A stretch of DNA of 64,000 nt, taken from positions 4,171,501 to 4,235,500 of the forward strand of contig NZ_CP014796.1 in NCBI RefSeq assembly GCF_001969385.1, read 5' to 3'. Under the pieces are notes generated by a model that was not told the DNA's origin, made no database searches, and saw nothing but the letters and a program-made list of their open reading frames with translations. Below are positions 55,480 to 64,000 of this stretch, in pieces. Both the position numbers and the translations under genes were made by a program. Source of the DNA: Salipiger profundus. GTDB taxonomy: Bacteria; Pseudomonadota; Alphaproteobacteria; Rhodobacterales; Rhodobacteraceae. Numbering within the stretch: position 1 is the first letter of the stretch; the number at the start of each line of letters is the position of its first letter.

Positions 55480-56766
55480 TCATTTCGCGAAAGCCAGGTC
55501 ACGCAGGAACAGCGCGATCTGCGGGAAAAAGATGAGAAGCACCGCGACGCCGACGAGCATGAAGATGAAGGGCGGCGTGCCCTTCACGACCTCGGCGTAG
55601 GGGCGTTTGAACACGGCGATGGCGGTGAAGATGTCGCAGCCGAAGGGCGGCGTGGCCGAGCCGATGGCGACTTGAAGCGTGATGATCGTGCCCACCAGCA
55701 CCGGGTCGAGACCCACCGATTGCACCACCGGCGCGAAGATCGGCACGAAGATCAGGATCACCACGATCGGGTCGACGAACATGCAGCCCACGAAGAAGGC
55801 GATGGAGATGGTGAAGAGCACGCCATACTGCCCCATCTCGTCGATGCCGATGGCGCCGAGCACCTGCTGCGGGATCTGCGCGAAGCTGATGACGTAGGAG
55901 AACGCCGCCCCTGCCCCCACGAGGATGAAGACGACCGCGGTGATCAACCCCGTCGACTTGGCGGTGGCGTAGAGCTGTTTGAGGTTCATTTCGCGGAAGA
56001 TGACCATCTCGAGCAGCAGCGCGTAGAGCACGCAGGCGGCCGCGGCCTCGGTCGGCGAGAAGATCCCGCCGTAGATGCCGCCGACGATGATGACCGGGAA
56101 CCCCAGCGGCCAGAGCGCGCGACGGATCGCGGTGCCCCGTTCTCCCCAGGTCGATTTCGGTTCGATCGGCACGTTGTTCCGCTTGGCATAGATGTAGGAG
56201 TAGATCGAGAACAGCACGAGGATCAGCACCCCCGGCCCGATGCCGGCGATGAAGAGCTCGGAAATCGAGGTGCCGGAGACCACGCCGTAGATGATCATGC
56301 CGATCGAAGGCGGGATCAGGAAGGCGATGTCCGAACTGTTGACGATCAGCGCGAGCACGAAGCTGTCCTTGTAGCCGGCTTTCAGCATCCGGGGACGCAG
56401 CGGGCCGCCCACGGCGACCACGGTCGCCTGTGTCGAGCCGGAGACCGCCCCGAAAAGCGTGCAGGCCGTAGCGGTCGAGACCGCGAGCCCGCCCTTGAGA
56501 TGGCCCACGAAGGACATCACCAGGTCGATCAGCCGGCTGGCCGACTGGCCACGGGTCATGATGTCGGCGGCGAAGATGAACATCGGCACGGCGATGAGGC
56601 TTGCCGGGCGAATGCCGGCAAGGATCTGCTGCACCATCGTGTCGAGTTGCCCGAGCCCGCCGAAGAGCCCGATGAAGCCGATGAGCGACCCGGCGATGAG
56701 CGGGATCATCATCGGGAAGCCCATAAGCAGAAGCACGATCATGGTGCCGAAAATGGCGAGGCTCAT
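55480..56766 (-). CDS. uehC: Ectoine/hydroxyectoine TRAP transporter large permease
   Basis: 428 aa, about twelve membrane helices. DctM motifs: FGAVSGSTQATVVAVGGPLR, NSSDIAFLIPPSIGMIIYGV, and GCMFVDPIVVILIFVPIFAP. With UehB it imports the ligand bound by UehA using sodium. Gap to uehB is 3 bp. The substrate call follows from UehA. Confidence 0.93.
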   Translation of the reverse strand: MSLAIFGTMIVLLLMGFPMMIPLIAGSLIGFIGLFGGLGQLDTMVQQILAGIRPASLIAVPMFIFAADIMTRGQSASRLIDLVMSFVGHLKGGLAVSTATACTLFGAVSGSTQATVVAVGGPLRPRMLKAGYKDSFVLALIVNSSDIAFLIPPSIGMIIYGVVSGTSISELFIAGIGPGVLILVLFSIYSYIYAKRNNVPIEPKSTWGERGTAIRRALWPLGFPVIIVGGIYGGIFSPTEAAAACVLYALLLEMVIFREMNLKQLYATAKSTGLITAVVFILVGAGAAFSYVISFAQIPQQVLGAIGIDEMGQYGVLFTISIAFFVGCMFVDPIVVILIFVPIFAPVVQSVGLDPVLVGTIITLQVAIGSATPPFGCDIFTAIAVFKRPYAEVVKGTPPFIFMLVGVAVLLIFFPQIALFLRDLAFAK

Positions 56767-56769
56767 GGC

Positions 56770-57423
56770 TCAGACCTCCTCTTCGCCGGTGTCGTCGTAG
56801 CCTTCCAGCGTCGAGGTGGAGAGCCAGATGTCTTTTTGAAGCAGGTTCTTGAGCGCGGTCAGCGTGTACTGGAGCCCGGTCAGGAAGAACCCGAGCGGCG
56901 CCCAGACGATGATGTACCAGACAGGGATCTGCAGCGCCGGCAACAGGCGCCCGCGCGAGGCCTGGTTCATCACGTATTCGACCGAGTACCACGTCAGCAG
57001 GAACATCGCCGCCGCCGTCACCGCGGCGATCAGCACCATCAGCGCCTTGCGCGGCTTCGGCGGAAGCGCATCGAAGATCGCCGACATGCGGATGTGGCGC
57101 CCGTGGCGCGCGGCGTAGGAGATGCCGGCGAATGTGATCAGGATGATCAGCGCCTGGTTCAGCTCCTCGGAAAAGAAGAGGCTCTGCCCGAGCACGTAGC
57201 GCATCACCACGTTGGCCATGGTGTTGAGCGCCATCAGCAGCACCCCGATGGCCAGCAGGATCGCCTCGATGCGGGCGATGGCCACGTCGATCACGCCGAG
57301 AAAGCCCGGAAGGCCGGAGACATACTGGGAATCATCGATGTCGTCACCATCGACCGCCGGGGCCTGCGCGTCTGCCAGCACGTCCGGATCGGTTGCAGGC
57401 GCGCGTTTTTCATCAGGCTTCAT
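56770..57423 (-). CDS. uehB: Ectoine/hydroxyectoine TRAP transporter small permease
   Basis: 217 aa. A polar N-terminal ~45 residues precede four helices ([76 protein letters not shown]). The [13 protein letters not shown] motif matches the DctQ signature. It is separated from uehA by 120 bp containing two strong hairpins. Confidence 0.92.
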   Translation of the reverse strand: MKPDEKRAPATDPDVLADAQAPAVDGDDIDDSQYVSGLPGFLGVIDVAIARIEAILLAIGVLLMALNTMANVVMRYVLGQSLFFSEELNQALIILITFAGISYAARHGRHIRMSAIFDALPPKPRKALMVLIAAVTAAAMFLLTWYSVEYVMNQASRGRLLPALQIPVWYIIVWAPLGFFLTGLQYTLTALKNLLQKDIWLSTSTLEGYDDTGEEEV

Positions 57424-57474
57424 GGGCGCTGTCCTTGATGTAGACGGAAATCACTTGTTTTTTTTCTGATCGGT

Positions 57475-57533
57475 CCGGGCCGCCGGTCATGGCGGCGGCC
57501 CGGCCGAAACGCGGCTGCGACCCTGGTCGCAGC
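57475..57533 (-). terminator. Tandem intercistronic hairpins after uehA
   Basis: Two perfect stems: CCGGGCCGCCG/CGGCGGCCCGG (57475-57485 with 57493-57503) and GCTGCGACC/GGTCGCAGC (57514-57522 with 57525-57533). On the minus strand the first is followed within 15 nt by a run of A, not T. Likely limits or stabilises expression of uehA relative to uehBC. Confidence 0.55.
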
Positions 57534-57543
57534 GAGACGTGGA

Positions 57544-58557
57544 TCAGCTCTCGGAGGCCGCCGCCTCGAGGTCCGCCTTCATCTGGTCGAGGATTTCCTG
57601 CGCCTGATCGCCACCGATCTCGAGGAACTCCTGCTCGACCGATTCCGCCGTGTCCATGAAGGGCTGGCGCTCTTCCTCGCTGAGGTCGGTGATCGTCATG
57701 GAGGGCTTGGCCTCCTTGATCTTCTCGAGCGATTCCTCGGTCAGGCCGTCCTGGTAGTCGATGATGTAGTCGAAGGCCACGCTGATCGCGTCGTCGATCA
57801 TCGTCTGCTCTTCTTCCGAGAGCCCCTCGTAGAACTCCTGGTTGGCCATCACCGCGGTGGTGAAGTTGTTGTGGCCGGCGCGGGTGATGTAGTCGGTCAC
57901 CTCGTACATCTTTGTGGACTCGATGAAGAACGCCGGGTTCTCCTGGCCCTGGATGATGCCGGTCTGCAGCGCGCCGTAGACCTCGCCCCACGGCAGCGGC
58001 GTCGGCGTCGCGCCGAAGGCCTTGTAGCTTTCCACCAGCAGCGGGTTGGTCATCACGCGGAACTTGACCTCGTCAAGATCGGCGGGCCCCTCGACCGGCT
58101 CGGTCGTGGTCATCATGACCTCGCCCTCGGGGAACATGGTCAGCAGCTCGAGCCCCTGCTCCGCGTAGAGCGGCGGGAACATCTCGTTGATCGCCTTGGA
58201 GTTCTTGAAGAAGCTCGCCAGCGTCGCGGTGTCCTGCGGCAGCAGGTACGGCACGAAGAACACCTGCGCCTCGGGGATCAGCGCGCCGGTGAAGCCCGGC
58301 GACTGGTCGACGAACTGCAGGATGCCCGACTGGGCCTGCTCCATGATGTCGGCGGACTCGCCGAGCGTGCCGAACGGGAAGAGCTGGATCTCGTGGTCCG
58401 AGTTCGCCTCGACCTCTTCCTTGAACTTCTGTGCGAACTTGCCCTGCACCTCGTCCATCGCCTCTTCGAAGGCGTAGCGCCAGGTGTCGGCCGAAGCTGC
58501 GCCTGCGCTCAGCAGAAGTGCGATGGCCGTGCTTGCAAGAATGGGTTTGCGGGTCAT
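57544..58557 (-). CDS. uehA: Ectoine/hydroxyectoine TRAP substrate-binding protein
   Basis: 337 aa from ATG 58555-58557; GGGAG precedes, and the signal peptide ends ASAD. The mature protein closely matches TeaA of Halomonas elongata as I recall it, and keeps its ligand residues: Glu9 (WRYAFEE), Phe66 (SPGFTG), the Arg in RVMTNPLL, Trp167 (PTPLPWGEVYG), the Asn in GQENP, and Phe209 (NNFTT). Periplasmic capture of ectoine/5-hydroxyectoine is therefore well supported. First gene of uehABC-usp-eutA, divergent from asnC. Confidence 0.92.
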   Translation of the reverse strand: MTRKPILASTAIALLLSAGAASADTWRYAFEEAMDEVQGKFAQKFKEEVEANSDHEIQLFPFGTLGESADIMEQAQSGILQFVDQSPGFTGALIPEAQVFFVPYLLPQDTATLASFFKNSKAINEMFPPLYAEQGLELLTMFPEGEVMMTTTEPVEGPADLDEVKFRVMTNPLLVESYKAFGATPTPLPWGEVYGALQTGIIQGQENPAFFIESTKMYEVTDYITRAGHNNFTTAVMANQEFYEGLSEEEQTMIDDAISVAFDYIIDYQDGLTEESLEKIKEAKPSMTITDLSEEERQPFMDTAESVEQEFLEIGGDQAQEILDQMKADLEAAASES

Positions 58558-58799
58558 TGTCGTCTCCCTGTTACCGGGCCCCGCCGGGGCAAAATCGCTG
58601 CGGCGGGCCTTTTCCATGCGACAGAAGCTGGCTCTGTCGGGACGTGGGTCAAGCTTCTGGTCCAAGCGCCCCCATGTCAAACCGATTTCCGAAAAACCCG
58701 GCAATTCCGGGAAATTGGCCCCCATGATGAAGGCAAAACAGGCAGGTAAACACCCGCCGTGGATTGACAAATCCGCCCGTGCCCGGAACAAGCAGAAGC

Positions 58800-59279
58800 A
58801 TGTCCCAGACCCGTCTCGACCATCGCGACATCGCCATTCTTGCGACGCTGTGCCGTGAAGGCCGCATCGCCAAGACCGAGCTTGCCGCGCGGGTGAACCT
58901 GTCGCCCACGCCCTGCTGGGAGCGCATGAAGCGGCTTGAAAAGGCCGGGTTGATAACGGGTTACCGGGCCGAGATCGACCTTGCCGGCCTCGGGCCGCAT
59001 GTCGAGGTCTTCGTGACGGTCGAGCTGGAAAGCCACCGCGCCGAGAGCTTCCAGATCTTCGAGAGGACCGTCGCGCAGATCGACGAGATCACCGGCTGCT
59101 GGGCCATCGGCGGCGGCTACGACTACCTCATGCAGATCGTTGCGCGCGACGTGTCCGCGTTTCAGGCGCTGATGGACGGGCTGCTTGAAAGCCGCGCCGG
59201 GGTCCGGCGCTACTACAGTTACATCGTCACCAAGCCGGTGAAGACCCTTCCGCCCGCCCTCGGCCTGCTGCGCGACTGA
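58800..59279 (+). CDS. asnC: AsnC/Lrp-family regulator of the ectoine cluster
   Basis: 159 aa. An N-terminal winged helix (LDHRDIAILATLCREGRIAK, then SPTPCWERMKRLEKAGLI) precedes an AsnC ligand-sensing domain (ITGCWAIGGGYDYLMQIVA). This gene before ssd and atf is the same order as in the Ruegeria ectoine cluster, where AsnC responds to an ectoine metabolite. ATG 58800 gives the family N-terminus; a longer frame adds 12 residues. It diverges from uehA across 242 bp. Confidence 0.9.
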   Translation: MSQTRLDHRDIAILATLCREGRIAKTELAARVNLSPTPCWERMKRLEKAGLITGYRAEIDLAGLGPHVEVFVTVELESHRAESFQIFERTVAQIDEITGCWAIGGGYDYLMQIVARDVSAFQALMDGLLESRAGVRRYYSYIVTKPVKTLPPALGLLRD

Positions 59280-59445
59280 CCTCCCCGGGCCCTGCCCGCC
59301 CCCTCGGACGACGTTTGCTGCGGTGCGGAGAAAACCTCTCCCTCGATAGCGTCAAAGAGAGAAAATTTCTTTCTCCTGCGGAAACCCGGAGGAACTCTCT
59401 GCGCCGGCGCTGGCATAACTCCAGCATCAAAGGAGGTGCGCCCAG

Positions 59446-60903
59446 ATGAGCGATCTTTCGAATACCCCGGCTTTCGGCCTGAGCGATACCGAACTGATGC
59501 CCGAACAGGGCGATTTCCCCGGCAACGGCCGGCTTGCCGTGCGCGATCCGTCGACCGGTGCGCTCGTGGCGCAGGTCGCGATGAGCGACGCCACCGGCGC
59601 CCGTGCCGCCGTCGATGCCGCGCAGGCGGCCTTCCCCGACTGGTCCACGACCCTGCCGCAGGTGCGCGCCGAGATCCTGCACCGCTGGCACGCGCTGATC
59701 ATGGAGGCGAAGGAGGACCTGTCGCGCATCATGGTCGCCGAGCAGGGCAAGCCCATCAGCGAGGCGCGCGGCGAGATCGACTACGCCGCGAGCTTCGTCC
59801 AGTTCTACGCCGAAGAGGCGCTGCGCCCCAACATCGAGGGCGTCACCAGCCACCTGCATGACGCCGAGATGGAGCTCTGGCGCGAGCCGGTGGGCGTTGC
59901 CGCGCTGATCACGCCGTGGAACTTCCCCTGCGCGATGATCACCCGCAAGGCGGCCGCCGCACTCGCCGCCGGCTGCACCGTGGTCATCCACCCCTCGGCC
60001 GAGACGCCGCTCTCGGCGCTGGCGCTGGCCGAGCTCGCACGCCGCGCGGGCTTCCCCGAGGGCGTGGTCAACACGGTCATCGGTGACGCCGCCACCATCG
60101 TCGGCGAATGGACCGCCGACACCCGCGTGCGTGCGCTCTCCTTCACCGGCTCGACCGAGGTGGGCCGCCTGCTCTACCGCCAGTCCGCCGACACCGTGAA
60201 GCGGCTGGTGCTCGAGCTCGGCGGGCACGCGCCCTTCATCGTCTTCAAGGACGCCGATCTCGACCGTGCGGTCGCGGAAGCGATCAAGGCGAAGTTCGCC
60301 ACCTCCGGGCAGGACTGCCTTGGTGCGAACCGCTTCTACATCGAGCGGCCGGTCTACCAGGAGTTCTGCGAGCGCTTCACCCGCGCCGTCGAGGCACTCA
60401 CCATGGGACGCGGCATGGACGACCCCGACATCGGTCCGCTCATCCACGAACGCGCGGTCGAAAAGCAGGTGCTGCAGGTCAACGACGCTCTGAAGAACGG
60501 CGCGAAGCTGCTGACCGGCGGCGCCATCGACCACGACCGGGGGCCGCTCTTCTTCCAGCCGACCGTGCTCGCCGACGTGCCCGACGCGGCGGCGATCATG
60601 TCCGAGGAAAACTTCGGCCCCGTCGCCCCGCTCACCCCCTTCGACGACGAGGGCGAGGTCATCGGGCGCGCCAACGCGACGGAATACGGGCTGGTGGCCT
60701 ATGTCCACAGCCTCGATCCGCGCCGCATCTACCGGCTGACCCGCGCGCTGCAGTTCGGCATGGTCGCGGTCAACCGCACCAAGGTCACCGGCGCCCCGAT
60801 CCCCTTCGGCGGCACCAAGCAATCCGGCATCGGCCGCGAGGGCGCCCGCCAGGGGCTCGAGGCCTTCACCGACATCAAGTACGTCTGCCGCGACTGGGGC
60901 TGA
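59446..60903 (+). CDS. ssd: NAD(P)-dependent succinate-semialdehyde-type dehydrogenase
   Basis: 485 aa. The aldehyde dehydrogenase motifs are intact: TPWNFPCAMITRK (cofactor), LELGGHAPFIVF (catalytic Glu), TSGQDCLGANRFY (catalytic Cys) and the EEFGPV-like EENFGPVAPL. It is of the GabD class and in ectoine catabolism would oxidise an aldehyde made by the aminotransferase. A strong AAGGAGGTG precedes ATG 59446; 167 bp follow asnC and 27 bp precede atf. Confidence 0.9.
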   Translation: MSDLSNTPAFGLSDTELMPEQGDFPGNGRLAVRDPSTGALVAQVAMSDATGARAAVDAAQAAFPDWSTTLPQVRAEILHRWHALIMEAKEDLSRIMVAEQGKPISEARGEIDYAASFVQFYAEEALRPNIEGVTSHLHDAEMELWREPVGVAALITPWNFPCAMITRKAAAALAAGCTVVIHPSAETPLSALALAELARRAGFPEGVVNTVIGDAATIVGEWTADTRVRALSFTGSTEVGRLLYRQSADTVKRLVLELGGHAPFIVFKDADLDRAVAEAIKAKFATSGQDCLGANRFYIERPVYQEFCERFTRAVEALTMGRGMDDPDIGPLIHERAVEKQVLQVNDALKNGAKLLTGGAIDHDRGPLFFQPTVLADVPDAAAIMSEENFGPVAPLTPFDDEGEVIGRANATEYGLVAYVHSLDPRRIYRLTRALQFGMVAVNRTKVTGAPIPFGGTKQSGIGREGARQGLEAFTDIKYVCRDWG

Positions 60904-60930
60904 CACCGAGGCTGAAAGGACAACAACAGA

Positions 60931-62301
60931 ATGCTGACGAACGACCAACTCGGGAAGTGGGACCGCGAGAACTTCTTCCATCCCTCGACCAACCTCGGAC
61001 AGTTCGCCCGTGGCGAGGCGCCGCAGCGCATCGTGACCGGCGGCGAGGGCTGCCACATCACCGACCGTGACGGCAACCGCCTGCTCGACGGCTTCGCCGG
61101 GCTCTACTGCGTGAACGTGGGCTACGGCCGCACCGAGATTTCCGAGGCCATCGCCAAGCAGGCGCATGAGCTGGCCTATTACCATGCCTATGCCGGCCAC
61201 GGCTCGGAGGCATCGATCACGCTGTCGAAGATGGTCATGGACCGCGCACCCGACAACATGGCGCGGGTCTACTTCGGCCTCGGCGGCTCGGATGCGAACG
61301 AGACCAACATCAAGCTGGTCTGGTACTACAACAACATCCTCGGCCGTCCCGAGAAGAAGAAGGTCATCTCGCGCTGGCGCGGCTACCACGGCTCGGGCCT
61401 GATGACCGGCTCGCTGACCGGCCTCGAGCTCTTCCACAAGAAGTTCGACCTGCCGCTGGCGCAAGTCGTCCACACCGAGGCGCCGTACTACTACCGCCGC
61501 CCCGAGGGCATCGAGTCCGAGGCCGATTTCGTCGCCCACTGCGTGGCGAAGCTCGAGGAGCTCATCGAGGCCGAAGGCGCCGACACCATCGCCGCCTTCA
61601 TCGGCGAGCCGGTGCTGGGCACCGGTGGCATCGTGCCGCCGCCCGCCGGCTACTGGGAGGCGATCCAGGCGGTGCTCGACAAGCACGACATCCTGCTGAT
61701 CGTCGATGAGGTCGTCACCGGCTTCGGCCGTCTCGGCTCGATGTTCGGGTCCGACCACTACGGCCTGAAGCCCGACCTCATCACCTCGGCCAAGGGGCTG
61801 ACCTCGGCCTACGCGCCGCTCTCGGCCTCAATCGTGGGCCAGCGCATGTGGGACGTTCTGTGCAAGGGCACCGATGAATACGGCGTGCTTGGCCACGGCT
61901 GGACCTATTCCGCCCACCCCATCGGTGCGGCGGCGGGCATCGCCAACCTCGAGCTGATCGACAAGCTGGGGCTGGTGCAGAACGCCGGCGACACCGGTGC
62001 CTACTTCGTGGGCGCCATGCGCGACGCGCTGGCCGATCACCCGCATGTCGGCGAAGTGCGCGGCGAAGGCATGCTCTGCGCCGTCGAGATGGTCGCCGAC
62101 CGCGAGACGCGCCGCTTCTTCGACGCCTCCGAGGGCAAGGGCGCCAAGGTCGCCGCGGCGATGCTCGAGCGTGGCGTGATCGCGCGCGCCATGCCGCAGG
62201 GCGACATCATCGGCTACGCGCCGCCGCTCTGCCTTACCCGTGCCGAGGCCGACGAGATCGTGTCGGTGACGGTGGACTCGATCAAGGCCGTGCTGGGCTG
62301 A
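60931..62301 (+). CDS. atf: Class III aminotransferase of the ectoine cluster
   Basis: 456 aa. The PLP Lys lies in ITSAKGLTSAYAPL after LIVDEVVTGFGRLG; HAYAGHGSEASITLSKMV and WRGYHGSGLMTG are further family segments. The position after ssd matches atf of ectoine clusters, where it acts on diaminobutyrate to give aspartate semialdehyde; such enzymes also accept other omega-amines. Last gene of asnC-ssd-atf; followed by a strong terminator. Confidence 0.88.
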   Translation: MLTNDQLGKWDRENFFHPSTNLGQFARGEAPQRIVTGGEGCHITDRDGNRLLDGFAGLYCVNVGYGRTEISEAIAKQAHELAYYHAYAGHGSEASITLSKMVMDRAPDNMARVYFGLGGSDANETNIKLVWYYNNILGRPEKKKVISRWRGYHGSGLMTGSLTGLELFHKKFDLPLAQVVHTEAPYYYRRPEGIESEADFVAHCVAKLEELIEAEGADTIAAFIGEPVLGTGGIVPPPAGYWEAIQAVLDKHDILLIVDEVVTGFGRLGSMFGSDHYGLKPDLITSAKGLTSAYAPLSASIVGQRMWDVLCKGTDEYGVLGHGWTYSAHPIGAAAGIANLELIDKLGLVQNAGDTGAYFVGAMRDALADHPHVGEVRGEGMLCAVEMVADRETRRFFDASEGKGAKVAAAMLERGVIARAMPQGDIIGYAPPLCLTRAEADEIVSVTVDSIKAVLG

Positions 62302-62326
62302 CGCCCGACATCAGAAGCCAGGACCT

Positions 62327-62358
62327 GACCCGCGGCGCCCAGCGCCGCGGGTCTCTTT
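62327..62358 (+). terminator. Rho-independent terminator after atf
   Basis: A 12-bp perfect stem, GACCCGCGGCGC (62327-62338) and GCGCCGCGGGTC (62342-62353), a 3-nt loop, then TCTTT. 25 bp after the atf stop. Confidence 0.85.
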
Positions 62359-62730
62359 GTGTCCGCCTGCGTCCCTATTGAAGTGCGGTGGCAACGTTGA
62401 TCAGGACGCACACCATTGGGAAAAAACTGTCTCCGGACAATGGTTCCACGTATCCAACGGGCCATGACGGGGAGCCTCCCGCTGATCTTGGGAGGCCGCG
62501 ACGCAACGCAGGATACCGGTGCGGGTCTCCCAGTCATGCCGGCGTGACTGCCACTTCCTCCCTTTTCTGGCGAACTCTCCGATCCGGCGACGCACATTCG
62601 TGAAGTGAGCGGAAATCCGTGCATGGCCTGACGCGACGCCCAAGCGTGTTAGACACTCAACCTGCGCACGCCTATAGGTTGCACTGCCTAACACTGAAAT
62701 AACCCGCACAGGTGCAGCCATCAAACCCAG
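62359..62730. other. Gene-free stretch before the acyltransferase gene
   Basis: About 370 bp, lower in GC than its surroundings, with only short frames lacking motifs on either strand. No tRNA, IS end or repeat is evident. It may hold the acyltransferase promoter. Confidence 0.4.
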
Positions 62731-63895
62731 ATGAACGGCAGCGGGCGCCGCCTCCACGGCCCCCCTGGATCATTCCGGCGAAAACAAGACCGCCAAACTT
62801 CACCACCTTGACGGCGCCAGAGGCGTCGCGTCCTTCATCGTCTTGTTTCACCACTTGTGCCTGGCCTACGTCCCAGAGATCAAGGGCGGCATATTCGTCG
62901 GTGGTATCAAGAACACGCCGCTGTATATCCTGATCAATGGCGACCTGGCGGTGTTCTTCTTCTTCGTCCTGTCAGGCTTCGTTCTTTCAATCGGCTTCTA
63001 CAACAACTTCCGATGGGACAAGTTGGTCATGTCCATCGCCAAACGGCTTCCACGGCTCTGGCTGCCTGCGGCGCTGTCGATTTTGGCCGGCCTGCTCGTG
63101 ATCCAGATGGGCGGCATCGGGATCTCGGAAAGGGTTGGTACGATTGAAGGCTCCAACTGGCTCTCGAGTTTCGCGAATGCGAAAATTCCGGAGGGCACGA
63201 GCTTCAGCCTTCTCGATGCCCTGAGGCAAAGTGTATCCGTGTTCCTTGTTCCAAAGGATTTCTACTACAATAGCAACCTGTGGACGATGTTCTTCGAGTT
63301 GTGGGGGAGCATGGCGGTGTTTCTCCTGCTTCCCGTGATCGTCGCGCTGCGCAGTTTCGGAGTCGGGACCCCGGTCATCATCCTGGTTCACCTCGCGGCG
63401 CTCGCTGTCCTGATCCTCGATCGCCATACGCCCATGGCCGCATTTGTCGCGGGGTCGGCTCTTTGCTACCTCTACCTTCACGGCAAGACCGATCTGAGGC
63501 TATCCCGCTGGCACCTTTTTCTCCTGGTCTGCATCGCTGCGCCCGGGGCCGCCGTAGGGTCCGGTCCGGTCTCGGTCGCAACACTGGCAGCGGCAATCGC
63601 ATTTCTTGCGATCCTCCTGTTCTACCCAGGTTTCACAGAAATCCTCTCCGGGCCTACAGGCAAGTGGCTGGGCGCTTTGTCTTTTCCTCTCTATCTCACG
63701 CATACGGTCATGCTTCTCGGCCCGGGAAACTGGATGCATCTCAACTCTGGATCTCCCATTGCGGCGATGGCGTTCACAACGGTCCTGTCCGTCGCCCTCC
63801 CTCTGGTGTACGTGGACCGGGGCTGGACACGGCGGGTGAACTCCGTTTTCAACACGAAACGCCTGAAGAGACTGCGCACGGCTCTCGACCCGTGA
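62731..63895 (+). pseudogene. Acyltransferase-3 membrane protein with disrupted N-terminus
   Basis: The long frame (open from 62735 to the stop at 63893-63895) encodes the full acyltransferase-3 fold, starting KLHHLDGARGVASFIVLFHH and continuing with about ten helices (e.g. DLAVFFFFVLSGFVLSIGF; WTMFFELWGSMAVFLLLPVI). That frame has no ATG, GTG or TTG before the conserved start; the first is TTG 62843, inside helix 1. An ATG at 62731 is in another frame and would join it if the C6 run at 62760-62765 were one base shorter. Such proteins acetylate surface glycans. Confidence 0.6.
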
Positions 63896-63923
63896 CGCAA
63901 GACAGCCGGTCACGCCATCCGCC

Positions 63924-63949
63924 CCGATCGGATCGCTTCGTCCGATCGG
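63924..63949. terminator. Hairpin after the acyltransferase gene
   Basis: CCGATCGGA (63924-63932) pairs perfectly with TCCGATCGG (63941-63949) across an 8-nt loop, 29 bp after the stop. No T-run. No gene is seen in the remaining bases. Confidence 0.5.
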
Positions 63950-64000
63950 CGGCACCATGGCAGAACACCGTTTTCAGATTTTCGGGAAGAGAAATACTTG

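Noticed and set aside
55459..57438. A 659-residue plus-strand frame opposite uehB and uehC
   Set aside because: Extremely Asp/His/Arg-rich, the pattern of a shadow of membrane protein genes; no ribosome site.
58764..58799. Longer start for the AsnC regulator
   Set aside because: The additional residues (PPVPGTSRS) do not fit the family N-terminus, which begins at MSQTRLDHRD.

Overview
The window is about 64 kb of GC-rich chromosome from an alphaproteobacterium of the order Rhodobacterales (Roseobacter group). The evidence is the nepR-ecfG/phyR general-stress locus, the smo/mtlK/xylB polyol operon, TRAP transporters of the DctP and TAXI types, an ectoine uptake (ueh) cluster with asnC-ssd-atf, and an acs-adk-DUF4212-symporter acetate cassette. 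The genus cannot be fixed from the sequence alone.

Layout: (1) 1-7356 is an exopolysaccharide locus: a flippase running off the left edge, an outer-membrane export lipoprotein, a two-domain WecB/TagA glycosyltransferase plus priming sugar transferase, a LuxR-type response regulator, a Wzz-type chain-length protein and a polymerase/ligase-like membrane protein. (2) 7357-10898 is a decayed island next to tRNA-Val(CAC). Two homologous dead integrase fragments and an IS3-like scrap flank a BON-MscS channel and a DUF892 ferritin-like protein. (3) 11262-20284 is the sorbitol/mannitol operon: HAD phosphatase, SorC-type regulator, smoEFGK, mtlK, xylB; smoS is missing. (4) 20402-26351 (minus) is an iron operon: a 49-aa ORF, hemP, imelysin, bfd, bfr, di-heme oxidoreductase, a second imelysin, DUF1513. 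(5) 26604-33377 is the general stress response block: nepR-ecfG-kinase-amidoligase-GATase on the minus strand, phyR diverging, and small stress-type membrane proteins. Several genes carry recognisable GGAAC-N16/17-(C/G)GTT promoters.

(6) 33509-36655 is a DctPQM TRAP transporter of unknown substrate. (7) 37102-45752 is the acetate cassette: acs, adk, DUF4212 protein, sodium:solute symporter, cNMP-CBS-DUF294 protein, a small membrane protein, and a membrane-anchored PAS-like/exonuclease fusion. (8) 45827-51975 holds a class III aminotransferase, a TAXI TRAP system with a Usp protein, and a GNAT acetyltransferase. (9) 52046-54298 is a BisC-like molybdoenzyme. (10) 54295-62301 is the ectoine region, uehABC-usp-eutA on the minus strand and asnC-ssd-atf on the plus strand, without eutBCDE or enuR. 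(11) 62730-63895 is an acyltransferase-3 gene with a disrupted start.

Together the genes describe a marine heterotroph that takes up polyols, acetate, organic acids and compatible solutes, stores and imports iron, and runs a PhyR-NepR-EcfG stress regulon. The least understood piece is the kinase-amidoligase-GATase operon sharing the stress locus.
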